Origin: Diplonema japonicum
Lineage: Eukaryota > Euglenozoa > Diplonemea > Diplonemida > Diplonemidae
Assembly: GCA_964019335.1 (NCBI GenBank)
Contig: OZ025713.1
Coordinates: forward strand, 310,001-374,000
DNA length: 64,000 nucleotides
Reading direction: 5' to 3'
Under the pieces are notes generated by a model. That model saw only the letters and a list, made by a program, of their open reading frames with translations, made no database searches and had not been told where the DNA came from. Shown one piece after another: positions 55,928 through 64,000 of the stretch (position 1 is the stretch's first letter; each line of letters starts with the position of its first letter). Both the position numbers and the translations under genes were made by a program.

Positions 55928-56446
55928 TTAATAAGAGAGAAGCATTTCAGGGATATGGTGGGTGGGAGGACGCTTGTAGCGATCGGGTGCACGATCACCA
56001 AAAGCGGGAAAGGCGGTGTCCGACCCGAACCCTCTGGCGATGCTACGTTTCCATGCCTGGAGCTCTGTTTTGTAAGCAGAGCACTGCTTGAACCATTGAC
56101 AGAGGGTGACTTGGTGTTTTGCCTCTGAAGACTGTTGCAGAGATAGGACACCTAGCGGTGACCTCAGATTCGCAGCTGTCCGTGGCCTTGCCTGCCACTC
56201 CTTGATCGCAGAGCTACCAGCTAGCGAAGCCTGCACATCCACCACTGCCTTGATCTGCATGATGCTCTTCACAGGACTCCCAGTAACCACCGTCGCTCCA
56301 AGTAGCAGGTCGACGACGCTGTTCTTCCGCTTTGCCTCACCCTTGGCCGCTTCCTTCTTGTGGGGCTTCCTATTCTTCGGCAACGGCGCTGTGCGTGGGC
56401 GGTGGCTCCTATTCATTTTTGTTTCTTTTTTTCCCCCTCCCTTCAT
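55928..56446 (-). CDS. Small basic protein of unknown function
   Basis: 172 residues, MKGGGKKETKMNRSHRPR onward (an alternative start is the Met at 56416). The N-terminal 45 residues are highly basic (PLPKNRKPHKKEAAKGEAKR). The middle (NSVVDLLLGATVVTGSPVKS) and C-terminal parts (QQSSEAKHQVTLCQWFKQCS, ARPRTAANLRSP) are mixed. No domain or TM segment recognised. Orientation matches its neighbours, with 157 bp to the PLC-like gene upstream. On the sense strand an A run of ~40 ending in GAG lies just before the leader; the longer open frame upstream only translates that run. Confidence 0.62.
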   Translation of the reverse strand: MKGGGKKETKMNRSHRPRTAPLPKNRKPHKKEAAKGEAKRKNSVVDLLLGATVVTGSPVKSIMQIKAVVDVQASLAGSSAIKEWQARPRTAANLRSPLGVLSLQQSSEAKHQVTLCQWFKQCSAYKTELQAWKRSIARGFGSDTAFPAFGDRAPDRYKRPPTHHIPEMLLSY

Positions 56447-56464
56447 TTTAGTTGGAAAGCTTGG

Positions 56465-56509
<45 letters not shown>

Positions 56510-56602
56510 AAGCAGAGAAACAACACAAAGAAAAATACACACAACGGGATACAGAACCTGAACAAGAAGAAAAAGAGAGAAAAAAAGAAGACAAAAAAAC
56601 AT

Positions 56603-59600
56603 CTACCCAAGCAGGTGAGGGGGAATCTTGGCATTTGGGAGTGTGGGTTGAGTATTGACAGGGGTAAGGACTTTCCGGGTAGGCATGGGTGGGGGCAAAT
56701 GAGTGCCAACATGCGTGTCGGGGTGGGGGCTAAGCATGGCAGGGCTCCCTGGGGACTTTGCAGCTCCTGGTTCAACACCCCAAACAGAAGCAGCGGCCTC
56801 CCGAAGGGACTGCAGTGTGGAGGTGAGGGAGAGAGTGCGGGTTTCATCTTCGGCAGTGATCGAAGGAAGCACCCCCGGCTTGAGGAACTTTGTGTGGTCC
56901 ATATCCTGCACGTTGTAGAACCGCACAAGGTGGTCCTCGAGCTCTTTGGGGTGACGGATGTTCAGACCGCAGACCTCGACCGCATGCGGGACCTGCAGGG
57001 GGTCGTACACACTGTAGAACAACACCAACCACCTCCACATCCACCTCAAGCGCTGTATTGCCAGAACCTCCACCATGTCTTGCGGCATCTCAACAGTGGT
57101 CATTTTGTGCAACGGGACATCCCTCACAAGGCTCCCCCCGTTGGTGAGCACCACACATGTCGTATCCTGCCGGCTTACAATCCAGCACCTCTTAAAATTC
57201 GCAACTACCGGATACCCAGCATCCCTCCCGTCTAGAAGCATCACGGGTGGTGACTTGCCTGCCAAAGGGTCATCGGGCAGTGCCCTTGCTGCATTGAAGG
57301 TGCCAACCACCGGGGAGCAGTCATCGTCGTCTTCAACGTCAGTGTGGCGGGGCGGGGTTGCTTGTTCCTCGGGACGGCCTTCAATGTTGAACCTGCAGAG
57401 CAGCCCCGACTCTTGTAGAAGTTCATTCTTGCAACTGAACAACGGCAGGCATCGCAAGCCATTGTTCACGCTGTCGGCTGGGAGGACAGACTCCGCTACT
57501 ATGTCGCCGTCATTTCCTTCGTCCCGCACGGTGACAACCAACACCGCAACCTCCGCCCTGCTCACACGGAACACGCCGTCTGACCCCTCTGTCCCCGCCC
57601 AGGAAGGGTTCAACCTATTTACCGGCACCGGCTGCGTCCGTATTCCATCACAACCCATGTCTTCCTCTGCTCCATGCACCTCTACAGTGACGTAAGGGCT
57701 TGCAATGCTGCCTGAGTCGTGGAGGGGTAGCCGCCATGCGCGCATAACGTCAATAGAAATAGTCAGCTGTCGATGTGCTGTGGGCTTCAGGAGGTACCCC
57801 GCATTGGAGTTGCACGCAAACCTCGCAAGGTACATACGGAGGTTCAGGTCGTTTGTAAGGAAGTTCATCGCAGCCATCTGCACACCCTTCACCCACGGTG
57901 CGGTGGGGTTGTAGTTGTTAGCTCCCGTGCGGAACTCAGAAGGATGGAGGCGAGTAAGCCGGGATTTCGTCATGCTTGGTGTCACGGTGTGAAGGTTGGT
58001 CTCTCCGACGGTGGCACAGGGTATATGCTGCGAGAGAGACTTTTTATCACCTGCGTCAGTGATAGCGGTGATATCTGTCAGGGCTTGACAGTTAGTTGGC
58101 TTTGTGCAGAGGAGGATTCTGTGCTTAAGTCCTTCAGGGGTGAGAGGTGGAGACGCACCGCCAAGCTCGGACAAGCGAAGCACCTTATTTTCAAACACGC
58201 TAAGCATTGCTTTGGGGAGATCTTCAGGGACTGTACGTGTGCCGATCTCCAAGGTGAGGACGACAGGGTACTCTGATGTGGTGAAGGCAGCTTCGTTGAT
58301 AGCGACGAGAGTCTCGCGAAGAAGCGCGTTGGGAGATGAGGCATCGCCTTGCGTGAGGAGAGTTCCATCGGGGGCGGCCCAGATCCCAATTCCGAGGGAC
58401 CGACACCCTGCGAGGAGAATGCTGCGGTACTGATCGGGAGTCAGGAACGCATTTTGAGATGTACAGATGTAGTAGTGGTGAAGGGGGTGTGACATGTCCT
58501 GTTGCACGTCGTGACACGCAGCAGCGTTCACTGCAGGCGACTTGACGAGCGTTGCGAAGTTCATGTAGTTGATGGTGTCCGGGATGTGTTGCTCGGCAGC
58601 TTCTCCAAACAGTTGCACCGCTGCAGGCTTCGCAATAGACGCCTGCCCGTTGCTGAGCGAGGCGAAGAGCTCGCGTACCTCACCTGCATCATACAAACCT
58701 TCATAAACAGCTTTATACTCCGGGAAGCTCACTCTGTTCCCATGCTGCGCAGCAAGTTGTCCAAAAGCGGCCTTCATATCCTCCACAGGTAGGTCCTGCG
58801 CAGCAGCTTCCTTCGGATCCACGGATTCCGTGCACCGCGGGTTCGCGGCAACCCATGTTTGCATCATCGACAACAAGCTGAGAAGGTTTGCCGGGGGTTC
58901 CTTCTCCGTTTCTTGAAGCTTTTTGACAGTGACTCTTGACGCGGTTTCCTTGCACAACGGCGACACCCTTCCCCCTGCCCTACCCAAGCCCTTCACAATT
59001 GCCTGCGTCTTCTTAGATGTGCCCATCAGCGCAACGCCAGTGCACAGAACAGCGCTGGTTACCCAGTGGATATGCCGGGGTGTTGGGCACTTGTAAAGGT
59101 ATTTCTTTGTTTTGCCTTCTTGGTACTTGAGGGCACCGTTGGCAGGGCGGTCGAGGAGAAGCACTGTGGAGCTGAAGGTAGCTGTCCATGAAGACTTGCG
59201 TGGTAGGAGAAGGGCATGCTTGCGCTGCCAGAGAACGAGGCGGAGGTCGGTGTCCGTTCCTGAGGGGGGCGTGAAGAAAAGGTAGAGTTCCCCTGAGTTT
59301 GTCAGGAGTCTGTAGAGCTCATGGGCAGTGTGGATGGGTGAAGGTGTTGCAAGATCTGTCGAAACACAGACCAACGGCATTCCCGCGCAAGCTTTTAGAT
59401 CAAGATTTGTAGTTGCCTCCTCCCCAAAATACAGCACTCCGTCCTCCCCTTCAACAAGCCCATGGAGGGCGTGCTCATCATGCTCTATTTTTACTCTTTG
59501 ACACCCTAAGATCTGGATTTCATCGCCGTCCAGCCCACACCAAAGACCCTCAAGCACTGTTTCATCGTTAGAATCTTCTTGTAAGATGCCCTTTAGTAAT

Positions 59601-59668
59601 ATTGCTGCTTGTCTTTCTATGCCTGCAGCATCCCAGCCTTCTGGTGTGCCTTTTACACACCCAAACAT
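56603..59668 (-). CDS. Phospholipase C-like protein, probably catalytically dead
   Basis: 1021 residues with the delta-type PI-PLC layout: PH-like region (~1-170), EF-hand-like helices (~240-390), X domain (~390-520, MSHPLHHYYICTSQNAFL), Y domain (~590-660, LTRLHPSEFRTGANNYNP, MYLARFACNSNAGYLLKP), C2 domain (~665-800, LTISIDVMRAWRLPLHDS) and a C-terminal extension. The first catalytic His of the family motif SSHNTYL is Gln405 (TSQNAFL). The second (HGHT) is missing at 438-445 (LTQGDAS). The calcium-binding acidic residues (ElDcWDG, LSLENH) read GIGIWAAPDG and LTLEIGT. It is therefore likely a non-hydrolysing inositol-lipid or scaffold protein like metazoan PRIP (inference). A polypyrimidine tract and CAAAG precede the ATG. 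Confidence 0.86.
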   Translation of the reverse strand: MFGCVKGTPEGWDAAGIERQAAILLKGILQEDSNDETVLEGLWCGLDGDEIQILGCQRVKIEHDEHALHGLVEGEDGVLYFGEEATTNLDLKACAGMPLVCVSTDLATPSPIHTAHELYRLLTNSGELYLFFTPPSGTDTDLRLVLWQRKHALLLPRKSSWTATFSSTVLLLDRPANGALKYQEGKTKKYLYKCPTPRHIHWVTSAVLCTGVALMGTSKKTQAIVKGLGRAGGRVSPLCKETASRVTVKKLQETEKEPPANLLSLLSMMQTWVAANPRCTESVDPKEAAAQDLPVEDMKAAFGQLAAQHGNRVSFPEYKAVYEGLYDAGEVRELFASLSNGQASIAKPAAVQLFGEAAEQHIPDTINYMNFATLVKSPAVNAAACHDVQQDMSHPLHHYYICTSQNAFLTPDQYRSILLAGCRSLGIGIWAAPDGTLLTQGDASSPNALLRETLVAINEAAFTTSEYPVVLTLEIGTRTVPEDLPKAMLSVFENKVLRLSELGGASPPLTPEGLKHRILLCTKPTNCQALTDITAITDAGDKKSLSQHIPCATVGETNLHTVTPSMTKSRLTRLHPSEFRTGANNYNPTAPWVKGVQMAAMNFLTNDLNLRMYLARFACNSNAGYLLKPTAHRQLTISIDVMRAWRLPLHDSGSIASPYVTVEVHGAEEDMGCDGIRTQPVPVNRLNPSWAGTEGSDGVFRVSRAEVAVLVVTVRDEGNDGDIVAESVLPADSVNNGLRCLPLFSCKNELLQESGLLCRFNIEGRPEEQATPPRHTDVEDDDDCSPVVGTFNAARALPDDPLAGKSPPVMLLDGRDAGYPVVANFKRCWIVSRQDTTCVVLTNGGSLVRDVPLHKMTTVEMPQDMVEVLAIQRLRWMWRWLVLFYSVYDPLQVPHAVEVCGLNIRHPKELEDHLVRFYNVQDMDHTKFLKPGVLPSITAEDETRTLSLTSTLQSLREAAASVWGVEPGAAKSPGSPAMLSPHPDTHVGTHLPPPMPTRKVLTPVNTQPTLPNAKIPPHLLG

Positions 59669-59685
59669 GGGAGGGGGTTGGGGGT

Positions 59686-59775
59686 CTTTGATGAAATGTG
59701 TAGTATTTGAAAAACGAGAGTTTGAAAAAGAAATTGAGAGAGAGAGAGAGTACTTTTTTTTTTTTTTTTTAAAAT
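59686..59775 (-). promoter_or_regulatory. Polypyrimidine tract and AG before PLC-like gene
   Basis: Sense strand: (CT)n-rich tract, then CACATTTCATCAAAG with the AG about 18 bases upstream of the ATG. Probable trans-splice acceptor. Confidence 0.45.
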
Positions 59776-60478
59776 TCCACCTCCTCTTGGTCTAGCCAGA
59801 CCGACCCCACCCAGCTGGGCTGTGTGGAGCCAACGGAAGTGTGTTGAGACGTTCGTGCTTTCGTGTCGGCCTGTGTTATTGTTCTAGCACTACTAATAAT
59901 TTGCACCTACTAGTTTGGCATTGTTCTTTTTTTTTCTTTTTTCTTTTTTCTTCTTCCCAAAAAAAAAAAAAAAACAAGAAGAGAAGAGGGAGAAAGAATG
60001 ATAATAATAAATAAAGAGATAAAGGAGGTTCCTGTTTTTGGAACGTTCCCCTTGTCCCTACTTATCTACCCCTTTCTCCAAAAAATGGCCTTTCGTGCTC
60101 TCTCAGAGTGCAACACCTACTTAACGTAGCCAGTCTGCGCAGATGTTAGGTCAGGAGTAGCCAAAGAATCAGTTCTCCTCTAAGGGTTAAAATACGTAAA
60201 ATAAGAAAAACGAGAAAGAAAACAAAAAACAAAAATGAGAAAAAAAAACGAAAACAGCAAAACTAAAGATGCGGATGAAGGGGAAGAAGGCAGGGAGAGG
60301 TAATGGAAACAAAAGAATTTCTTTTTTTTTTTTTTTTTTGAATGGAGAATTGTCACAAACAAAATGAAATAGAGAGGGCAACACACAAACCCCTTGGACG
60401 CGGAAGGAAAAGAATAAATAATGCGACGTTGGAAGAAATCTGCAGTATGCGACAGATCGCTCAGCTTACTGCCTATGG
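59776..60478. other. Spacer without a gene
   Basis: A/T runs and mixed sequence between the phosphatase 3' end and the PLC-like leader. No RNA gene or ORF of merit seen. Confidence 0.6.
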
Positions 60479-62842
60479 TCATGGGCACTTCTTACATGTG
60501 TTTTGGCACCCTTCGGGCCAAACCCTGTAATCAAGGTGGACACAAGGAGGGGACCCCCCAGGGCACTTCATCAGAGGGTTATCCTGGATGTATATCTCGC
60601 CATACGTCCTATCACAGTACTCCGTGGGGACGGTGCCAGTGAAGTTGTTTCCGAAAGCCCACAGAAGACACGCCACTTCCCCTCCAAGAGTGGGGTCATA
60701 CAGCTGGTTGTTGCCACTGGCTGCAACAACATGACATTGCAGCTCACCCCACGAGTCAGGGATGTCCCCTGTCAACGCATTCCTGCTGAGCCCAAGGTAC
60801 CTCAAGTTCGGGAGCCCCGTCGACAGGCCCATGTCAACAGGAAGTGTCCCACGAAGGCGGTGCTCGTCGTCGTCCGTCTGCGGCTCAAGGTACAGGGTGT
60901 GAAGGTAGGGAAGCCCACGGAGAAGGTTTTGAGGAAGGACCCCCACCAAGAGGTTGCTCGACAGGTCAAGGAGCTGGATCGTGTCAGCCAGTGCCGTTCC
61001 CAGCGAGGGAGGGATGGGCCCAGTCAAGTTGTTTGAAGGAAGCTGGATAGCTGTCACCCCTACCTTCGTCCACAGCTTCTGCAGGGTGCGCTCCGTCACC
61101 TTCACACAGGTCACACCGTACCAAGGTGCACTCCCATCGCAGGGGTCCTTCCCGTTCATCCAGTTCGTGTTGTGCCTCCAGCCATGCCCGTTCGTCGAGG
61201 TGTACAGGTCCTGCAGAGCGGCCAACTGTGCGGCAGGGATCGACGCCCCAGGGTCGTTCTTCGCCTGCCATGCCTTTTGAAGCTTCGCAGCAGCGACAGA
61301 AGAAGCGTCGTTCTGGGGCTTCACAACAGCAGCCTCCGTGTGGGTGCAGTACTCACCGAAGTTGCAAGCTTTCGTCTTCGTGAGATCAACTGAATCCAAG
61401 ATAGCCCCTCCAAGGTTGGTGGACATGAAGTCCAATGAGAGCGTGTTCTGGTCCTGCACAGTGACGTGTGTGTAGCCGAACATGTAAGACCTCCATGCCG
61501 TCCAGGCATCAAAACCCCTTCCGAAGTTGTCTGTTTCCTCAGCACAGCCAGGGTGTCCGCTCACAATGTACACAGGTGCCTTGGCATCAGCATAAGGGCG
61601 GGAGGCATCAGGCCCTGCCATCAATGTTTTGTTGAACACAGGAAGGGTGCGCTCCTGGTTGTGCACGTGGCCAGCAAACACAATGTCAGCACCATACTTG
61701 TACATAAGGGGTTCGAACACATCATAAGCTGCGGTGTCAGCACCACCAGTGCTGTAAGAAGGCCTGTGGTAGTGAACAATGATCCAGGGCCTCTGCTCCC
61801 TCTCAGCGTTGGCTTGCTTCATGTCGGCCTCGAGCCAAGCAAGCATCTCAGCCTTCTTCTGGGGATAGGGGACGCCATATTCAAGGAATTCAGTGTTGAT
61901 CGCCACAATGTGGGCCCTCCCAGAGTTGAAGCTGTAGTACATGCTCTGTGTCTGCTCCCAGTTCGGCATCCCCCACTGCTGCCTGTAGCGCGTGTAGTCA
62001 CCTCCATCGTAGTCACCGTTCCCAGGGCACACCATCACAGGGACGGACCCATTGGCACTGGCACGGAACACGTCACGCATGAAAGCGTTCTCATTCTCAC
62101 CGTTGTCCCAGTACACGAAGTCTCCGTACATCACTACCGTGTCGACAGCCCCTGCCTCACACTCCTCCTGCAGCAAGGGAAGGATCTGGTTGTCTGTCCA
62201 ACCAATGTCCCCAAAGAAGACCATTCTGGGGACGAAGCTGAGGTCGTCCCTGGGAGTCACCGTGAAGAACGAAACCACCTGTGACTCCTCCGTCTCTTCC
62301 CATCCTGTGCTGTACTGGTACTTCGATCCGGGGGTGAGCCCAGTGAGGAGGGCACGGTAGTTCACGTAGGGGCCAGGGCCCTTGATGGTGTGCTGGGGGG
62401 CGACAGTTGCCCATTGAGAAGGGGAGCTACCAGCTAACCCGTACCTCACAACAGGAGAGGGAAGCTTCCCGGTGCTTGTCGGGACAGCCCACTGCACGAG
62501 GATGGCATCAGTGGTGTTCCCGTAGGCAACGTGCTGCTGCTGCGGGACGGGAGGGGCCCCTCCTGTGCAGTTCGAAGCACTCCTCTCTGTCGGCTCTCCG
62601 TAGTCGTAGGCGATGGCCCCAGCCGCAAATTGGCAGGCGTTCACACCATCCCCAGGGCTGTGCCAGCAGCACCCGTTCTGGTTCTTCGCTTCGCACGCAC
62701 TCTGGCACTCGGCGGCGGTGCAGTTGCTCAGAAGGTTCACGTACCCAGTAGGTTTGCAGGCACCCCCAGCAAGGAAAGGGCCGCAGACAGACGCCCCACT
62801 GCCCGTGGCCAACGCCAGGAGCAACACCACGTTGCGGAACAT
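60479..62842 (-). CDS. Secreted purple acid phosphatase fused to plant-type LRRs
   Basis: 787 residues; start MFRNVVLLLALATGSGAS, a signal peptide. A small Cys-rich module follows (~20-75), then a fibronectin-like domain (~90-185) and a metallophosphoesterase with purple-acid-phosphatase motifs: FFGDIGW, YGDFVYWDNG, PGNGDYDGG, IIVHYHRPSYS and FAGHVHNQERT. Where plant enzymes have GNHE, this has GNGD, lacking the catalytic His of that motif but keeping Asn. The C-terminal ~240 residues form an LRR domain with an LRRNT-like cap (GWRHNTNWMNGKDPCDGSAP; LPSNNLTGPIPPSLG; LGLSRNALTGDIPDSWGELQ) and a Cys-rich tail. Likely extracellular phosphate scavenging or signalling at the surface. A very clear polypyrimidine tract and two AGs (CTCAG-CAG) precede the ATG. 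Confidence 0.9.
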   Translation of the reverse strand: MFRNVVLLLALATGSGASVCGPFLAGGACKPTGYVNLLSNCTAAECQSACEAKNQNGCCWHSPGDGVNACQFAAGAIAYDYGEPTERSASNCTGGAPPVPQQQHVAYGNTTDAILVQWAVPTSTGKLPSPVVRYGLAGSSPSQWATVAPQHTIKGPGPYVNYRALLTGLTPGSKYQYSTGWEETEESQVVSFFTVTPRDDLSFVPRMVFFGDIGWTDNQILPLLQEECEAGAVDTVVMYGDFVYWDNGENENAFMRDVFRASANGSVPVMVCPGNGDYDGGDYTRYRQQWGMPNWEQTQSMYYSFNSGRAHIVAINTEFLEYGVPYPQKKAEMLAWLEADMKQANAEREQRPWIIVHYHRPSYSTGGADTAAYDVFEPLMYKYGADIVFAGHVHNQERTLPVFNKTLMAGPDASRPYADAKAPVYIVSGHPGCAEETDNFGRGFDAWTAWRSYMFGYTHVTVQDQNTLSLDFMSTNLGGAILDSVDLTKTKACNFGEYCTHTEAAVVKPQNDASSVAAAKLQKAWQAKNDPGASIPAAQLAALQDLYTSTNGHGWRHNTNWMNGKDPCDGSAPWYGVTCVKVTERTLQKLWTKVGVTAIQLPSNNLTGPIPPSLGTALADTIQLLDLSSNLLVGVLPQNLLRGLPYLHTLYLEPQTDDDEHRLRGTLPVDMGLSTGLPNLRYLGLSRNALTGDIPDSWGELQCHVVAASGNNQLYDPTLGGEVACLLWAFGNNFTGTVPTEYCDRTYGEIYIQDNPLMKCPGGSPPCVHLDYRVWPEGCQNTCKKCP

Positions 62843-62861
62843 GTTTCCCCCCAAAGTGTCA

Positions 62862-62941
62862 CTGCTGAGTTATTGAGGAAGAAAAAAGAAAGAATGAAGG
62901 AACGAAAGAACGAAAGGACGAAAGAAAGAAAGAAAAAAGGA
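62862..62941 (-). promoter_or_regulatory. Polypyrimidine tract and tandem AG before phosphatase gene
   Basis: Sense strand: about 70 bases of T/C repeats (TTCTTTCTTTCGTCC...), then AATAACTCAGCAG and the ATG about 20 bases on. The best-formed trans-splice acceptor in the window. Confidence 0.6.
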
Positions 62942-64000
62942 CAAGGTCAGTGTGCAGGAGTGCTCACTGTCAAAGAGGACGGAAGGAAAGAAAAAAAGAA
63001 TATGATTGACGCTGTGCTGTGGTCAATTTTCTTTTTCCTTCGCATTCTTCTATGTGTCTTGCCGCACCGGGCGGAAAGGGACACATCTGACCGTGTCGGC
63101 AAAAGGAAGTGCTTTCTGAAATTCCCTTTTCTCCTCAGACCTAAAAAGGGATAATTCCCCACCACACGATTCAGAGGTGTAGCTACATTGAGAAACGAGA
63201 CGCGAATAGTATTTTTAATTTCTTTATCCCCTAAAGGCCCGGAGCCTATCTACGGTACCCTCCCATTTTCGTTGTTGCTTTAAATACTCAAAAAAAGGGC
63301 AGCATGCAACCATAGGAAGGTGCAAGGAAAGGGTAAACGGTACTAAAATTTTCAATTCCAGGTGCCAGATTCAGATGAGAACACTTAACTATGTGTGTAA
63401 GAGGGGGGTTGAGGGGGTACTTTTTATGTCCGATTTTGGGGGGTCTTCTTGTCGTGGGGGGTCCGTGGAGTTATGGCTGGGCTAAAAAGGGCAGCATTCA
63501 GCCCTATTTGGTGCCCTGAACTCTAGGATTGAGGTCAGTCTGGAGACTTTTTGGGGCTGTGGGATGAAAAAAGCAACTTGTGAGTTTTTTTTCCAGCTGG
63601 GGTAGCATGCAAGGGTAAAAAACACGTTTTGCATAAGGGACCTTAAACCCATTAACAGGACCAACCCAAGCCAAATTTTGTACTCTAGGATGGAAAGATT
63701 CAGATTCCGCTGTTTTTTTTGAATCGAAACGACCGTTCGTGGAAGAAACTATGAGCTCAAGTACCGCGTGTGCAAAAAAAAAAGATTAAAAACACCCTCC
63801 TCATTGGCCGCTTCACCTAGAGGTGTCCTGAGCCCACCTTTTCACGGAAATGATATGTTTTGGGCCTTTGGGAGTATTTCTCTTTAGCGAAAAAGCAAAT
63901 TTTGAAATAAGGACAAAAATGTCCGCACGGGCGTTTAGGGGTTATTTATTTATTTATTTTTTTTTTCTCTTCCAGTGGGGAAGCAGAAAAAGGGGAACGC
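62942..64000. other. Spacer at the window end
   Basis: No convincing gene. TATCCCCTAAAGGCCCGGAG near 63229 resembles the piggyBac-type end at 20204. Downstream, a GGGCAGCAT(G/T)CA motif recurs (about 63297, 63489, with a weaker copy near 63604), suggesting a decayed repeat element that may continue past the window. Confidence 0.5.

Noticed and set aside
1-64000. tRNA, 5S rRNA or spliced-leader genes
   Set aside because: Looked for the T-arm consensus (GGTTCGAAxCC) and box A/B-like pairs on both strands by eye; no convincing cloverleaf or known small RNA found. A covariance-model search would be decisive.

Overview
The window is nuclear DNA of a protist. Every convincing intact protein gene lies on the minus strand across about 60 kb. 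Genes are long, few and almost intron-free. Several are preceded on the mRNA-sense strand by a polypyrimidine tract and an AG, as at trans-splice acceptors. Homopolymer runs of 20 to 40 bases fill the spacers. This layout suggests Euglenozoa (diplonemid or bodonid grade), but no spliced-leader gene is present, so that placement is inference. The first ~310 bases are the 3' end of a large-subunit rRNA gene on the plus strand, so the window starts at the edge of rDNA and runs into a convergent protein-coding cluster.

Layout. 1-346: LSU rRNA 3' end and a strong hairpin. 2.2-20.1 kb: an LRR gene, two ubiquitin-like/ankyrin genes, a CAP-Gly gene, a 12-TM membrane protein, two ubiquitin-like/LRR genes and two ubiquitin-like/DUF4116 genes, the longer of which ends in a bacterial-type ferritin-like domain. 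20.2-24.2 kb: a graveyard with a broken piggyBac-like transposase, a stray piece of a purple acid phosphatase gene and an ankyrin pseudogene. 25-28.9 kb: a secreted subtilase. 29-33.1 kb: an assembly gap and decayed mobile elements. 33.3-37.8 kb: a cyclic-nucleotide-gated channel and an unknown membrane protein. 39.1-55.7 kb: one giant surface-protein gene, for which I infer three short introns. 55.9-62.8 kb: a small basic protein, a phospholipase C-like pseudoenzyme and a purple acid phosphatase fused to LRRs. 62.8-64 kb: noncoding.

Themes. The clearest is a run of proteins that all start with a beta-grasp ubiquitin-like domain and then switch scaffold (ankyrin, BspA-type LRR, or DUF4116 with SAP-like motifs). 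These are arranged as three paralogous pairs, and no ubiquitin-like domain ends in a processable diglycine. The other genes deal with the cell surface, secretion or signalling: subtilase, giant probably GPI-anchored adhesin-like protein, channel, PLC-like protein and phosphatase. A second theme is unusual splice sites: three of the four introns I infer end in a long oligo(A) run directly before the AG, and several genes carry a genome-encoded oligo(A) run just before their start codon.
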